The notes under the pieces were generated by a model. That model had not been told where the DNA came from, searched no databases, and saw only the letters and a program-made list of their open reading frames with translations. A stretch of 64,000 nucleotides of DNA, from contig WNNJ02003311.1 in NCBI GenBank assembly GCA_012934845.2, positions 1 through 64,000 of the forward strand, written 5' to 3'. Source of the DNA: Pomphorhynchus laevis. Its lineage: Eukaryota; Acanthocephala; Palaeacanthocephala; Echinorhynchida; Pomphorhynchidae. Shown in pieces: positions 52,870 through 63,972 of this stretch (positions are counted from its first letter, which is position 1; every line of letters starts with the position of its first letter). Both the position numbers and the translations under genes were made by a program.

Positions 52870-54145
52870 TATATGATGAAGATATTTATTTATAAAGGCA
52901 AACACTCGGCTTTGCGCTCCAATAAGCACACGCAAAAGAAACAATTCGAGAATCAAAATTAAATGTAAGATGAATTTATTGATGAAATCGAAGGAAATAT
53001 ATTGAAGGTAAGGGATATGAGTGACATGAGTCAATACGTCGGTGGCCCACAAACTAAAAATAATCGCCGAAGAAGTATGATAGAAATGCAAGTTGGATAA
53101 GATGTCAAGAGAATTCTTTTCTTTATTTATTTTGGAGTAAAAAATATAATGCAGGAACGTAGACGTTGTTTGAAGAGTGGAAGCGGCGAGGAAGAACGGA
53201 TGTAAGCTGGCAAAAAATAGTCAAGTGGAGCTGATACGATAATATATCTGAGACTATAGTTGCTTGAGTGCGAAGGGATGTGGAAAAGTAGCAAATTACT
53301 TGATCACTGATCCAAGAAGGCAGATCGCAAATCATCAACATAAGCTAGTTGTAAGTATGATGTTGAGTTACAAAATAGAATATGATTAGTGACGATACGT
53401 TCACGAAATTCATCACGAAGGTTAACAGCTGGCTTATATAGGATGGAAATGTTTTGTGTAATATGCCTGAAGCGGCGATGACGCCAGATGGCATTAGCAA
53501 CAGTGTTTATGATACTTTGGAGATGTAAAAGAGCATGATTGTAAGATTTATCAAATATGTTAATGCAATAATCGATCTGGGAGGCAGGAAAGTCGATATA
53601 AGACGAGACAAGAGCGATAGTCGATCAGTCTACGGATGCGACAAAGGTCACGAAGAAATAAGAAGAGCAAACTTGGCATGAACAAAACGTTTTAGGGAAA
53701 GGAAATTGTTGAAATGACAAACTTAGAAAATCAAGTTGTCAATAATTGGGAGAATGGTGTAATTAATTGATTAAGTAGGTGAAGTTTTGCCGATGTGATG
53801 AGGGATGATCCTCTTGAGTTTGGACTTTTTAAGATTTAGACGATAGTATAAAAGATGGTTTGAGATTTATAGAAGACAATTTGTGGAAGAAGTAGCAAGT
53901 TCTTGGATACAGAAATTATGTCCGTGAGAGTATATGATGATATCATCGACATACTGCATCCGATTAAAGATGAGGAGAGCGGAGGCAACAAGAAACAATC
54001 CGAAAGAAATTATCCGAAAGGTTAGGGATATCAAATCGTCAGAATCCGCATGCCAGGATTCAGAGTGACATAAAAGATCAAGCGATTGTTGTGTGAAGAG
54101 ATCGAAAATTAAGTTAGTTTTGTGAAGAATTGAGCTGAAAAATTA
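52870..54145 (-). mobile_element. Old LINE relic (family B), uninterrupted copy
   Basis: Homologous to 15305-15593 plus 17799-19140, giving the state before LINE family A inserted there. It is degenerate 3' LINE sequence; the frame 52687-53091 has no recognisable motif. GAATTCTTTTCTTTATTTAT at 53111 and GGCAGATCGCAAATCATCAA at 53320 are landmarks shared with the first copy. Confidence 0.6.
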
Positions 54146-54189
54146 TATAAAATTTTTATTTTCCATAAAAATGGGATATTCTTATTTTT

Positions 54190-56335
54190 ATGTTAATTTA
54201 ATTGTGAGGTCATTGTTACGATTGCAATTTTTGATTACACTGCACGTTGCTTTAATCCTATCTTAAAGCCAACATCAGTATTCTACATTTCAGTATTGGT
54301 AGACTTCATCAGCTACTGATCCAATACATACATTTCACATTTCGGGTTTTTTAACGTTGGCTGACTGTCACTTGAATCGTCTGCTTTATTGGCAATTAGA
54401 TTGAATGAAAGACTTAATTATTACATTTTACATTTTGAGAAACAAACTATAGATGACTAGTTTGATTATAGAAATCATTAGAAGAAATAGTATTTTTTTC
54501 AAATTGAAGGTTGTACCTTCCCCTATTAACGCTAATTTAATTTGAAATCAGAAATGATTTTAATTAAATTTTCAAAATGCAATAATAAAGTCTATAATTA
54601 AATCTAAATGTCAATACAGCAGATGAGTTGAATGAAAGTCAGCCAGCATTAAAAGGACTGAAACGTGAAATGTAGGTATTGGATCAGTAGCTGATGAGAT
54701 CCACCAATACTGAAATGTCGCGTACTGATGTTAGTGTATATAGGATTAAAGCAACGTGCAGTGTCATCAAAGATTTCAATAAATTAAGTTATAAGACACC
54801 TTTCATCGAATTCTCCCGAATCAATAAATTGATAATTGTTGGCATCTAAATGTCAATAAAAGCAGACGAGTCCAGTGATGGTCAGTTAACATTAAAAAGA
54901 CCGAAGCATGAAACGTTGGTATTAAATCAGTAGCTGATGAAGTCCACCAACACTGATATGTAACGTACTGCTGTTGGCTTATAGATAGGATTAAAGCCAC
55001 GCGCAGTGTCATCAAATATTTCAGTCTGTTTTGTTTTCGTTTCCTTATCGACATTTAGATTTAATGAAAGTCTTTCATCCAACATTTTGTAAATTTAATT
55101 GAAATCATTTTTGATTTTAAATTAAATTAGCGTTAGTAGAGGAATGTCCAATCTTCAATTTGAAAACTTACCTATTTTTGCAATTAATTGCTATTATCAA
55201 ACTAGTCATCTATAGTTTGTTTCCCATTTTTAAGTTTATATAATTGTGCAATCATTTTTGCAATTAAAATGTTTGATGACACTTCACGGTGATTTAATCC
55301 TATCTAAGCAAACAGCAGTACGCAACATTTCAGTAACGGTGAATCACATCAGCTACTGATCCAATACTAACGTTTCACGTTTCGGTCCTTTTAATGTTGG
55401 CTGACGATCACTCGACTCATCTTCTTTTATTGGCAATTAGAATGAATGAAAGACTTTATTATTACATTTCTGATTTCAAAGTAAATCAGTGTTGGTACGG
55501 GAATGTATTGCCTTCCATTTGAAAATCTACCTATTTTTGCAATTAACAATTATAAAAATAACTATCGATGACTAGTTTGATTATAGAAATTAATCAGAAA
55601 AATAGGAAGCTTTTCGAATTGAATGTAGAACCTCCAACTTTCAACGCTGATTTATTTGAAATCAGAAATGATTTTAATTAAATTTGCAAAATATAAGACG
55701 AAAGTATTTCATTAAATCTAATTGCCAATAAATGTAGACGAGTCGAGTGATCGTCAGCTAACATTAAAAGGACCGAAACGTGAAACGCAGATACATTAGC
55801 TGATAAGGTCGAATGTAGGTGCAGTAGCTGATGAGGTTCACCAATACTGAAATGTAGTGTACTGCTGTTGCTTTATAGATAGGATAAAAGCAACGTGAAT
55901 TGTCATCAAATATTTCAATTGTAACAATGACCTCACAATTAAATTAACTTAAAATTAGGAAGCAAACTATTAATGACTAGTTTGATTATAGAAATTAATC
56001 AAATGTAGGTGCAGTAGCTGATGAGGTTCACCAATACTGAAATGTAACCTACTGCTGTTGGCTTATATATAGGATAAAAGCAGCGTGCAGTGTCATCAAA
56101 TATTTCAATTGTAACAATGACCTCACAATTAATTTAACTTAAAATTAGGAAGCAAACTATTAATGACTAGTTTGATTATAGAAATTAATCAAATGTAGGT
56201 GCAGTAGCTGATGAGGTTCACCAATACTGAAATTTAACGTACTGTTGTTGGCTTATATATAGGATAAAAGCCACGCGCAGTGTTATCAAAATTTCAATTG
56301 TAACAATGACTTTACAATTTAATTAACTTGATTTT
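54190..56335. repeat. Hairpin repeat family: seven or more units in both orientations
   Basis: Units lie near 54290-54420 (-), 54600-54760 (+), 54845-55020 (+), 55280-55450 (-), 55720-55910 (+), and then as 190-bp tandem units at 55812, 56002 and 56192 (+). A consensus unit carries GAC(C/T)GAAACGTGAAACG, then GTATTGGATCAG-TAG-CTGATGAG, then TCCACCAATACTGAAATGT, ACGTACTGCTGTTGGCTTA and TCATCAAATATTTCAATTG. The core folds into a long hairpin. Relatives are at 410-840 and 19225-19390. Long stretches also repeat AATGACTAGTTTGATTATAG. It contains no coding sequence. Confidence 0.8.
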
Positions 56336-57233
56336 TTTTATTAATCTGTTTTAGCTTGATCACAAAATTATTTCCATTTTAAATTGGCTAAATTTCTCAT
56401 TGAGTTCTATTACTTTCATACTTCCCAAGAGAATGCAATAAAAAATTTTACTCCACATTCAGCATATCTTTTCTGTAAATTTCTTGAAAATGATGATATA
56501 TGTATGAAAACATATTTTTCGGTAACGTATTTCTCTTGGGCAAGAAAGTAATGATACCTACTTTGTTTTTTACAGTTTCTACAAATAATATCGTCTATTT
56601 TGGTCATCTGAAAATGATACATATTATATTTAATATTATTTATTATATATTACAATAAAATATATTTAATATATTTATTCAGGATCGAGAGAATTGAATT
56701 CTAAATATAGGTTTATTTAAAAGTCATTTTGATAAACGATGATAAAAATATTTTTTTGATTTAATTTTGAATTATAATTTTTACAATATGTGAACGATAA
56801 TTTCAAATCAAATAATTTTGGTTGACTATTTCTAAATAATTGCGGTATACCCAAATCAGGGTAGAAATGAGCCATCCCGGAATTTCGTGGTTTTTTTTAC
56901 TAATCAGTAGGTGTACTTTATATTGCTGGTGGGAGTATAAGACCCTTAACTGCCACCTAACGACGTAATCTTCACAATATACGTGGCTTTGTATATACTG
57001 TATTTCAAAATCTGGCAAAATTTACTCATCGAAAGCAATTTACATTTATTGCATACATAATCCACATGCAGAGTTTGTCTGTAAAGTTGTCTACCATTTT
57101 CTAATTATTCCTATAGCAATTATGCAATCCATACTATTGGCAAAAGCATTCAAATCTATTTGTCGTTTTTGAATAAAGAATTTACTGAAAAAATTACTGC
57201 ATTTAGTTTTCTCTCATGTCAAGTCATTTTTAG
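56336..57233 (+). other. RIOK3 intron before exon B, third copy
   Basis: The part 56770-57233 is nearly identical to 20720-21180. The part 56340-56770 has no counterpart that I see. A 68-codon frame on the minus strand (56416-56622) holds two Cys-x2-Cys-like spacings but no family I recognise. It ends in the acceptor CATTTTTAG at 57225-57233. Confidence 0.55.
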
Positions 57234-57385
57234 AACATATGAGCTCAGTGACGATAAAAATACGATATTGGATCCGCAACTGGAAAACGACAGGTTAATT
57301 GCCCAGACTTTACAGAGGGAATATAATCTAGAGCATGACAACTACCTTCGAAACGCGGAACGAATTATTAATGGAAATCAAAAAG
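57234..57385 (+). CDS. RIOK3: RIOK3 exon B, third copy
   Basis: One base, 50 codons and one base, fully open between an AG acceptor and a GT donor (57386). Joined to exon A, the text runs ..STITDNIA-TYELSDDKN.. and contains DRLIAQTLQREYNLEHDNY followed by LRNAERIINGNQK. This lines up with LMLAQMLQMEYDREYDAQL and then LRREEKKFNGDSK of vertebrate RIOK3, in the right place behind the exon-A motif. The leftover G fits the Val that follows NGDSK in RIOK3. The next exon, and the kinase domain, must lie beyond 64000 or be missing. It is closer to the consensus than the copy at 23634. Confidence 0.82.
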
Positions 57386-57769
57386 GTTATTTTATTAGCT
57401 TACAAATTATTTTATGTGCTATCGTTTTTATCTGTAAAAACGATAGAGTATATATCGTTTATATTGTGTATATACTGCTATATGCTTTAATCGTGAAGAT
57501 GTGTGTGTAAACTAGTGTACGAATATCGTCACCAACCAGTTGCCACAAGATCTAATCACCAATATCATTCTACGCGGATGTTAGTAATCAGTGGATCATA
57601 ATGACAAATTCACTAAACACTAACGTTTCAACAAGTTGTAATACTTGGATAGCTTATATACTTGGATTGTATATATACTTGGATGACCAAGTTCGTAAAC
57701 TAGTTGGCAGACCCATATTTAAATTAAAATAACATTCTTACATTTCACAGGTTGATGCCCTTCTCTTGA
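57386..57769 (+). other. Intron sequence after exon B
   Basis: From 57480 it repeats the element seen at 23855-24055 and again at 58095-58320. A TAAAAACGATAGAGTATATATCGTTTATA inverted pair lies at about 57436-57464. No gene. Confidence 0.55.
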
Positions 57770-58092
57770 AATCTATTTCGATTCTAATAATTTGTATTTA
57801 ATAAGCGAACAAATTTATCCAGAATGCCTTATTCTTAACAAAACCAATATTGATGATAAAGAAAGTGTATATCTAGATATGAACATTAAATTAACATTAA
57901 CTAAAACTATTATTAATTTATATCGTAAAGATGACATATTTAAATTTACAAGAAACATTTTTTTGCATGAGCATTCATGCATACCATATAATATAAAATA
58001 TAATACATTAAATAATGAAATTTTAAAAATTGCAACAATATGTATTGATATTGGCTTTCTTCAAAATCATTTAAATAATTTAATAGATACAT
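57770..58092 (+). mobile_element. Penelope-like RT fragment inside the RIOK3 intron
   Basis: Coding for part of the RT thumb and C-terminus (SEQIYPECLILNKTNI, YLDMNIKLTLTKT and YNIKYNTLNNEILKIATI). It is truncated at both ends and lightly diverged from the other copies. Confidence 0.75.
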
Positions 58093-59400
58093 GTGAAATG
58101 TAAGATGTTATACATGCTAATTGCTTTAATTATGAACATGTATGTGCAAACTAGTGTTCGAATATCGACACGAACCAGTAGCCTACTATCTAACTAATGG
58201 CATCATCCTGCCCGGATTTTATTTCCCACCGGGTCATCAGAGCGCCGTCATTGAGCACTAACGTTTCAACGTGTTGTAATACTTGGATGATCTTTATAGA
58301 ATCTAGCTAGTTGTATAGTTTTGTTTTTCCTTAAGTGAAATGATAAATAATATAAAATGTTATTTGCCAACGTTCTCCTCACCAAATCTGCATCATTTGA
58401 TGAGAACATATAATACGAGCTGTTTGCGAATTTCGTGAGAAATCTTTCCCTAAATAGATAAAAATCTAAATTTAAGGTTTTAGATTATATGGTTTTTAAT
58501 CGCTACCTTTGTACATTATGATTTAGAGTCTCAAAAGCAGACATTTTTCATACTAATTTACAATCTCGTGTGCAAATTAATTAGAGGCTTTTTATTTTTT
58601 AATAGGATCAATAAAGACTAATATATTTTCATATCTTGTTAACTGCTGCTAGCATAATCAGAAATAAACTATACAATTTGTTCTTGAACACAATCAATAA
58701 ATACATTATAAAATTTTGATAAAAATCGAATCTGTTATAATGCCTGCCAGATTCAGAAATACAATTATAAAGTTTAAATTAGTTTATAGAGGCCTTAAAT
58801 ATATATATGACGTCAACTAATTACGTCAACAAAACATGTGATATTTTTAAACATCAATACGTAATTAATTGTCTAAATCATTACGTGAATGTTAACAAAT
58901 TTTTTCACCTTCTATTTTCATATTTAGTAATATTTAGTTCGAACTTCTATTGATAACTATATTCTACTTCCCCCAGATGAACCGGTATTTAAGAATTCAG
59001 GTACAATATTAGACTTTAAAATTGACGTTATTAAGTTAAATTGTACTGATATTTCCATTTGATGATTTGTGTTGTATTCAAAAAAGCCTTTTTTATTAAT
59101 AATTTGTTGCCTGATGGTTTTGGCGATCACTTGATTTCATGTTTGCGTATACAAGAGTGCGCGCAATCACAAATTCTAGCCTGTTTTTATCTGCTGGAGA
59201 TATATAATATACCGTTTTGTAAAGACTTTACGTTTAACCTGTATTTGTTACTCAATTCCTTTACGACGATTAACTAAATTTATTTACATTGTATGTTTCG
59301 ATATATTTATGCCAAGTAAATGAATCTAAATCTATTAATAAATATTAAATTATTGCTATATCAGATTTTATGAAATCTGTTATATCAGATTTTATTTGAT
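58093..59400. other. Repeat of intron sequence, then AT-rich DNA
   Basis: The part 58095-58320 is the third copy of the intron element of 23855 and 57480. From 58330 to 59400 I see no gene; the open frame 59059-59277 (72 codons) has no recognisable domain and I leave it uncalled. Confidence 0.45.
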
Positions 59401-60790
59401 TTAACATTACATAAAAATCTAATAAAACCTAGGTTCATATGTAGTGATTTTAAATAAACATAAAAACCACTTTTTGTCTATATGAATAAAATACTTAAAG
59501 TAATTAAAGCACACTTCAAAAAATATTGTAGGGTAATCGAAATTAATACTGGTATAAAACACTAATTCAGTATTAATTCTACAAATGAATTTTTAGAACA
59601 CAAAACGTATAAATTTTCAAAATATAAATACATACGATTTTAGTACGTTTTATACTAATTTAGATTTAGTAGATATTAAAGATGCATTAGAAAAATTAAT
59701 TAATCTTATATTCGGTAAAAGATATACATATATATTGTATAATAACTATAACAGTTATCTAACAAAAATTAAACCATTAAGTAAATAAAAATATATAGAT
59801 AAAATTGAATTAATAGAATCCTTAAATATTTTGATAAATCAAAATTATTTAAAAGTAGAGACATCTACATTTAGACAAGTAAAATGTCTTAAATATATCT
59901 AAGATAAACATTTGGAAAGATTATATTTTTGATAAAATTAAAAATTAAATGAAAATAACAAACAATTATAAATGGAAAGATAAAATTAATAAAGATATGT
60001 GTACAGAACTTATTAAATTAAAGGATAACTATATAATAACAACTATTGATAAAGCTAGTAATAACTTTGTCTTCATATGCAAAAAGCTTTATTATGATAT
60101 ACTGATGAAATAAGTTAATTCTAATGATTTAAATGTAAATCCAACATATGAACGTAGTGAGTTGAGTTTTGAAACAATTATTACAAGACACTGTTTTATA
60201 TTGAATAAAAAGGGTATAAAGGTTTAATATTTATAATATTAAACCGTATATTTAATCAGATAATAAAACTATGCCTATATTATATTGGGATCCAAAATTA
60301 CATAAAAATCGAATTAAACCTAGGTTCATATGTAGTGCGTTTAAATGTACATTAAAACCACTTTCTGTCTATATGAATAAAATACTTAAAGTAATTAAAG
60401 CACATTTTAAAAAATATTGCAAGGTAATCGAAATTAATACTGGTATAAAACACTATTTCAGTATTAATTCTACAAAAGAATTTTTAGAACAGACAAAAGG
60501 AATAAATTTTCAAAATATAAATACATACGATTTTAGTACGCTTTATACAAATCTAGATTTAGTAGATATTAAAGAAGCGTAAGTAAAATTAATTAATCTT
60601 ATATTCGGAAAAAGATATACATATATATGTTATAATAATTATAACGCCTATCTAACAAAAATTAAACCATTAAGTAAATATAAATATATGGATAAAATTG
60701 AATTAATAGAATCCTTAAATATTTTGATAAATCAAAATTATTTAAAAGTAGGGACATCTATATTTAGACAAGTTAAAGGTGTTCCAATTT
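59401..60790 (+). mobile_element. Two overlapping Penelope-like fragments, broken
   Basis: The part 59401-59890 is an older, more changed copy of the RT N-terminal and finger region. From about 59880 to 60790 a second copy runs from the N-terminal DKASN region (IITTIDKASNNFVFICKK) through ILYWDPKLHKN, RFICSAFKCTLKPLSVYMNK and YDFSTLYTNLDLVDI to the start of motif B, where it is cut off. Both carry a handful of breaks. The second is much closer in sequence to the copy at 61.8-64.0 kb. Confidence 0.75.
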
Positions 60791-61815
60791 GCTAGATCTA
60801 ATTTCTAGCATGTTTGAAAACACCCAGCAAATAACGTTTATTCAAGTATATACATAGTGCAAACATATGATATGATTTTGTGGATCGATTATTGCCATGT
60901 TTAGGAGGAGATTGATGTTGTATATTCATATATGCTATTTACGACATTTGCAAACTTATAATAGATTTATTGAGAATAAGACTGTTCGAATAAATATACT
61001 GATTTGTTTACCGAATGTATTTTAGGTAAGAATGAACGTTATTAAAGCGATGTCTACAGTAGTTTTCTTTTTTGCAACAATGGTAGTAAAGAATGAAAAC
61101 TTAATTGAAAACAATTCATTGTGTAACATGGAGTTAGTTTGCCCTACAAGTGGGTATCTGCCATATCTTTTATATAGTGATTATAAAATTTGCAAGTATA
61201 TAATCGATTTATTTTAAAGGACCAATTCATTCTCTTACAAATTATTAATTGAAAAGATTTTAAAAAATTAACAATTTAAAGCCATTAAATATTTTCATTA
61301 ATATTTATTTACAATTTAATAACCAAAATAACTAGCAATCTGTAAGTGTTATTTAGCAAATAACACATTTAAAAACAACATTATAACAATTAATCTAAAT
61401 TTTTTATCAAACAATTGATCATAATTGACATGATAAAAAGGGCATCTGCAACTAAACGACACCTTGAGACATTGCTACTGAAAATTTATACAAAATTATA
61501 AAAATTACAAATAATTAAGTAATAGTTGCATATAAGCAACTAAAATCGAATTTTAATCCTTTCATAAAATAATAGTTTTAAAAAATCTTATCTAATTAAT
61601 GTAAGAATTGCTTACATTATTAATCATTAATTAATCTGAAATTAAATTTTGATCATTTCATAAAAATTGAGGTTTCAAAGATTCTCACCTAATTAAGGTA
61701 ATAATTAAATAATTATTTATCATAAAGGAATTAATAAATTAAAAATGTAGCTATAATGATGGATATATCACTTACATTAGTGATAATAAGCTAAAAGATC
61801 TTTATGTAAATATAA
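60791..61815. other. AT-rich DNA, no gene seen
   Basis: It contains an open frame of 61 codons (61032-61217) starting MNVIKAMSTVVFFFATMVV, a hydrophobic, signal-peptide-like start followed by two or three cysteines. It is short, ends abruptly, and I do not recognise it. The rest is A/T-rich. I see no GIY-YIG motif upstream of the Penelope-like RT. Confidence 0.4.
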
Positions 61816-62169
61816 GAAAGTTTTTCTAAAGATATCATATGTTCAATAAATCAAAAATTAATTAACGACTATGATAGGCTAAGTTGTATAATAGACAGTT
61901 ATTGTAATACAAAATACTATAATCGTACAATAAATGTAAATAATAACAATAGAAAATATACATTAACCATAAACTTCATTAATAAATGTATAGATAACAT
62001 AAATATAGCCGGACTTTTAAATAATTCTAAAAGTAAAGAAATAATAGGGTCAGATTTAAGTAAATATATTCCTAAAATAAGGTATAAACTCCTACCACCA
62101 TTAGGACGAAAAATTTGTAATTATAATAAAGAATTAAAATCAATATGTAACGATAATATTAGAAACATA

Positions 62170-62910
62170 ATGGAAACAGAATGCAATTGTAAAAGTCTTA
62201 GTTTTGATAAAATAAATGAACATATATGTACCCATAATCTAGAATTAATTGAAAATTGTGAATTAAGAAAGCTGCTATCAAAAGGGTATAAATATAGATT
62301 AAATAACAACAACGACAAAAATAAAATTTACAATTCGTTATATAATAACTTAAATGATTACTTTAGTAAGCTGATTAATAGTGAAAGCTCGAATATATCT
62401 AAGATAAAAATTTGGAAAGATTATATATTTGATAAAATTAAAAATAAAATGAAAATAACAAACAATTATAAAAGGAAAGATAAAATTAATAAAGATATGT
62501 ATAAAGAACTTACTAAATTAAAGGATAACTATATAATAACAACTATTGATAAAGCTAGTAATAACTTTGTCTTCATATGCAAAAAGCTTTATTATGATAT
62601 ACTAATGAAAGAGGTTAATTCTAATGATTTAAATGTAAATCCAACATATGAACGTAGTGAGTTGAGTTTAGAAACAATTATTACAAGTCACTGTTCTATA
62701 ATGGATAAAAAGGGTATAAAGGTTGAATTAGATAATAAAACTATACCTATATTATATTGGAATCCAAAATTACATAAAAATCCAATAAAACCTAGGTTCA
62801 TATGTAGTGCGTTTAAATGTACATTAAAACCACTTTCTGTCTATATGAATAAAATACTTAAAGTAATTAAAGCACATTTTAAAAAATATTGCAAGGTTAA
62901 TCGAAATTAA
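62170..62910 (+). CDS. Penelope-like RT, N-terminal part and fingers
   Basis: The first ATG is at 62170, but the frame is open from 61816, so the protein may start earlier or at a non-ATG codon. From 62170 it shows ETECNCKSLSFDKINEHICT followed by HNLELIENCELRKLLSKGYK. That is a Cys-x-Cys ... His pattern before an N..LR.L...G..YR stretch typical of this RT group. Then come YIITTIDKASNNFVFICKKL (the DKx motif), IPILYWNPKLHKNPIKPRFI and SAFKCTLKPLSVYMNKIL. The frame closes in the fingers. The remaining fingers, palm and thumb follow downstream in other frames to 63848. Confidence 0.72.
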   Translation: METECNCKSLSFDKINEHICTHNLELIENCELRKLLSKGYKYRLNNNNDKNKIYNSLYNNLNDYFSKLINSESSNISKIKIWKDYIFDKIKNKMKITNNYKRKDKINKDMYKELTKLKDNYIITTIDKASNNFVFICKKLYYDILMKEVNSNDLNVNPTYERSELSLETIITSHCSIMDKKGIKVELDNKTIPILYWNPKLHKNPIKPRFICSAFKCTLKPLSVYMNKILKVIKAHFKKYCKVNRN

Positions 62911-63251
62911 TACTGGTATAAAACACTATTTCAGTATTAATTCTACAAAAGAATTTTTAGAACAGACAAAAGGAATAAATTTTCAAAATATAAATACATA
63001 CGATTTTAGTACGCTTTATACAAATCTAGATTTAGTAGATATTAAAGAAGCGTTAGTAAAATTAATTAACCTTATATTCGGAAAAAGATATACATATATA
63101 TGTTATAATAATTATAACGCCTATCTAACAAAAATTAAACCATCAAATAAATATAAATATATGGATAAAATTGAATTAATAGAATCCTTAAATATTTTGA
63201 TAAATCAAAATTATTTAAAAGTAGGGACATCTATATTTAGACAAGTAAAAG

Positions 63252-63848
63252 GTGTTCCAATGGGTGGTAATAGTAGTCCCAATTATAGCTGACTTGTTTT
63301 TAAGCTTTATAGAATATGAATTTGTTCATAACTGTGTAAAAACTAAATCTAAACAATATAAATATATGAAATATATGTTTCGATACATTGATGATATATG
63401 TGTATTTAATTCTAATAATTTTTATTCAATTAGTGAGCACATTTATCCAGAAAGCCTTATTCTTAACAAAACCAATATTAATGATAAAGAAGGTGTATAT
63501 CTAGATATGAACATTAAATTAACATTAACTAAAACTACTATTAATTTATATCGTAAAGATGACATATTTAAATTTACAAGAAACATATTTTTGCATGAGC
63601 ATTCATGCATACCATATAATATAAAATATAATACATTAAATAATGAAATTTTAAGAATTGCAACAATATGTAATGATATTGGCTTTCTTCAAAATCATTT
63701 AAATAATTTAATAGATACATATTTTAAACTAGGTTACTATAAAAATAACATCAAGCAGAAAATAGTAAAATATATAAATCAACACAATAATATAAAGAAT
63801 AAATTTAAACTCTTAAGTGGCAAATTTTTATGGATGGATAATAAATAA
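63252..63848 (+). CDS. Penelope-like RT, palm and C-terminus
   Basis: 198 residues are open from just behind motif B: PIIADLFLSFIEYEFVHNC, YMFRYIDDICVFNS (catalytic YIDD), EGVYLDMNIKLTLTKTTI, LYRKDDIFKFTRNIF and IPYNIKYNTLNNEILRIATI, ending WMDNK. It is identical or nearly so to the frame at 25472-26158, which shows recent copying. The annotated ATG is not the native start. Confidence 0.75.
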   Translation: MFQWVVIVVPIIADLFLSFIEYEFVHNCVKTKSKQYKYMKYMFRYIDDICVFNSNNFYSISEHIYPESLILNKTNINDKEGVYLDMNIKLTLTKTTINLYRKDDIFKFTRNIFLHEHSCIPYNIKYNTLNNEILRIATICNDIGFLQNHLNNLIDTYFKLGYYKNNIKQKIVKYINQHNNIKNKFKLLSGKFLWMDNK

Positions 63849-63892
63849 TATACTTTGCATTAGAATAAGATACTAGATAGTTATTTCAGAGG

Positions 63893-63972
63893 AAATACAT
63901 CATTAGCATGTATTTGGCCCCGCTGCTATGTTGGGTAGAGGAGTTAGGGGCCGAAACCTGATAGCATAGCAG
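63893..63972 (+). ncRNA. Structured RNA at the 3' end, second identical copy
   Basis: H1 63893-63900 / 63908-63915, A 63916-63921 / 63947-63952, B 63922-63930 / 63965-63972, the same as at 26202-26281 without a single change in the paired bases. Confidence 0.65.

Noticed and set aside
59059-59277. 72-codon frame in AT-rich DNA
   Set aside because: No recognisable domain, no neighbour support and no repeat copy to compare.
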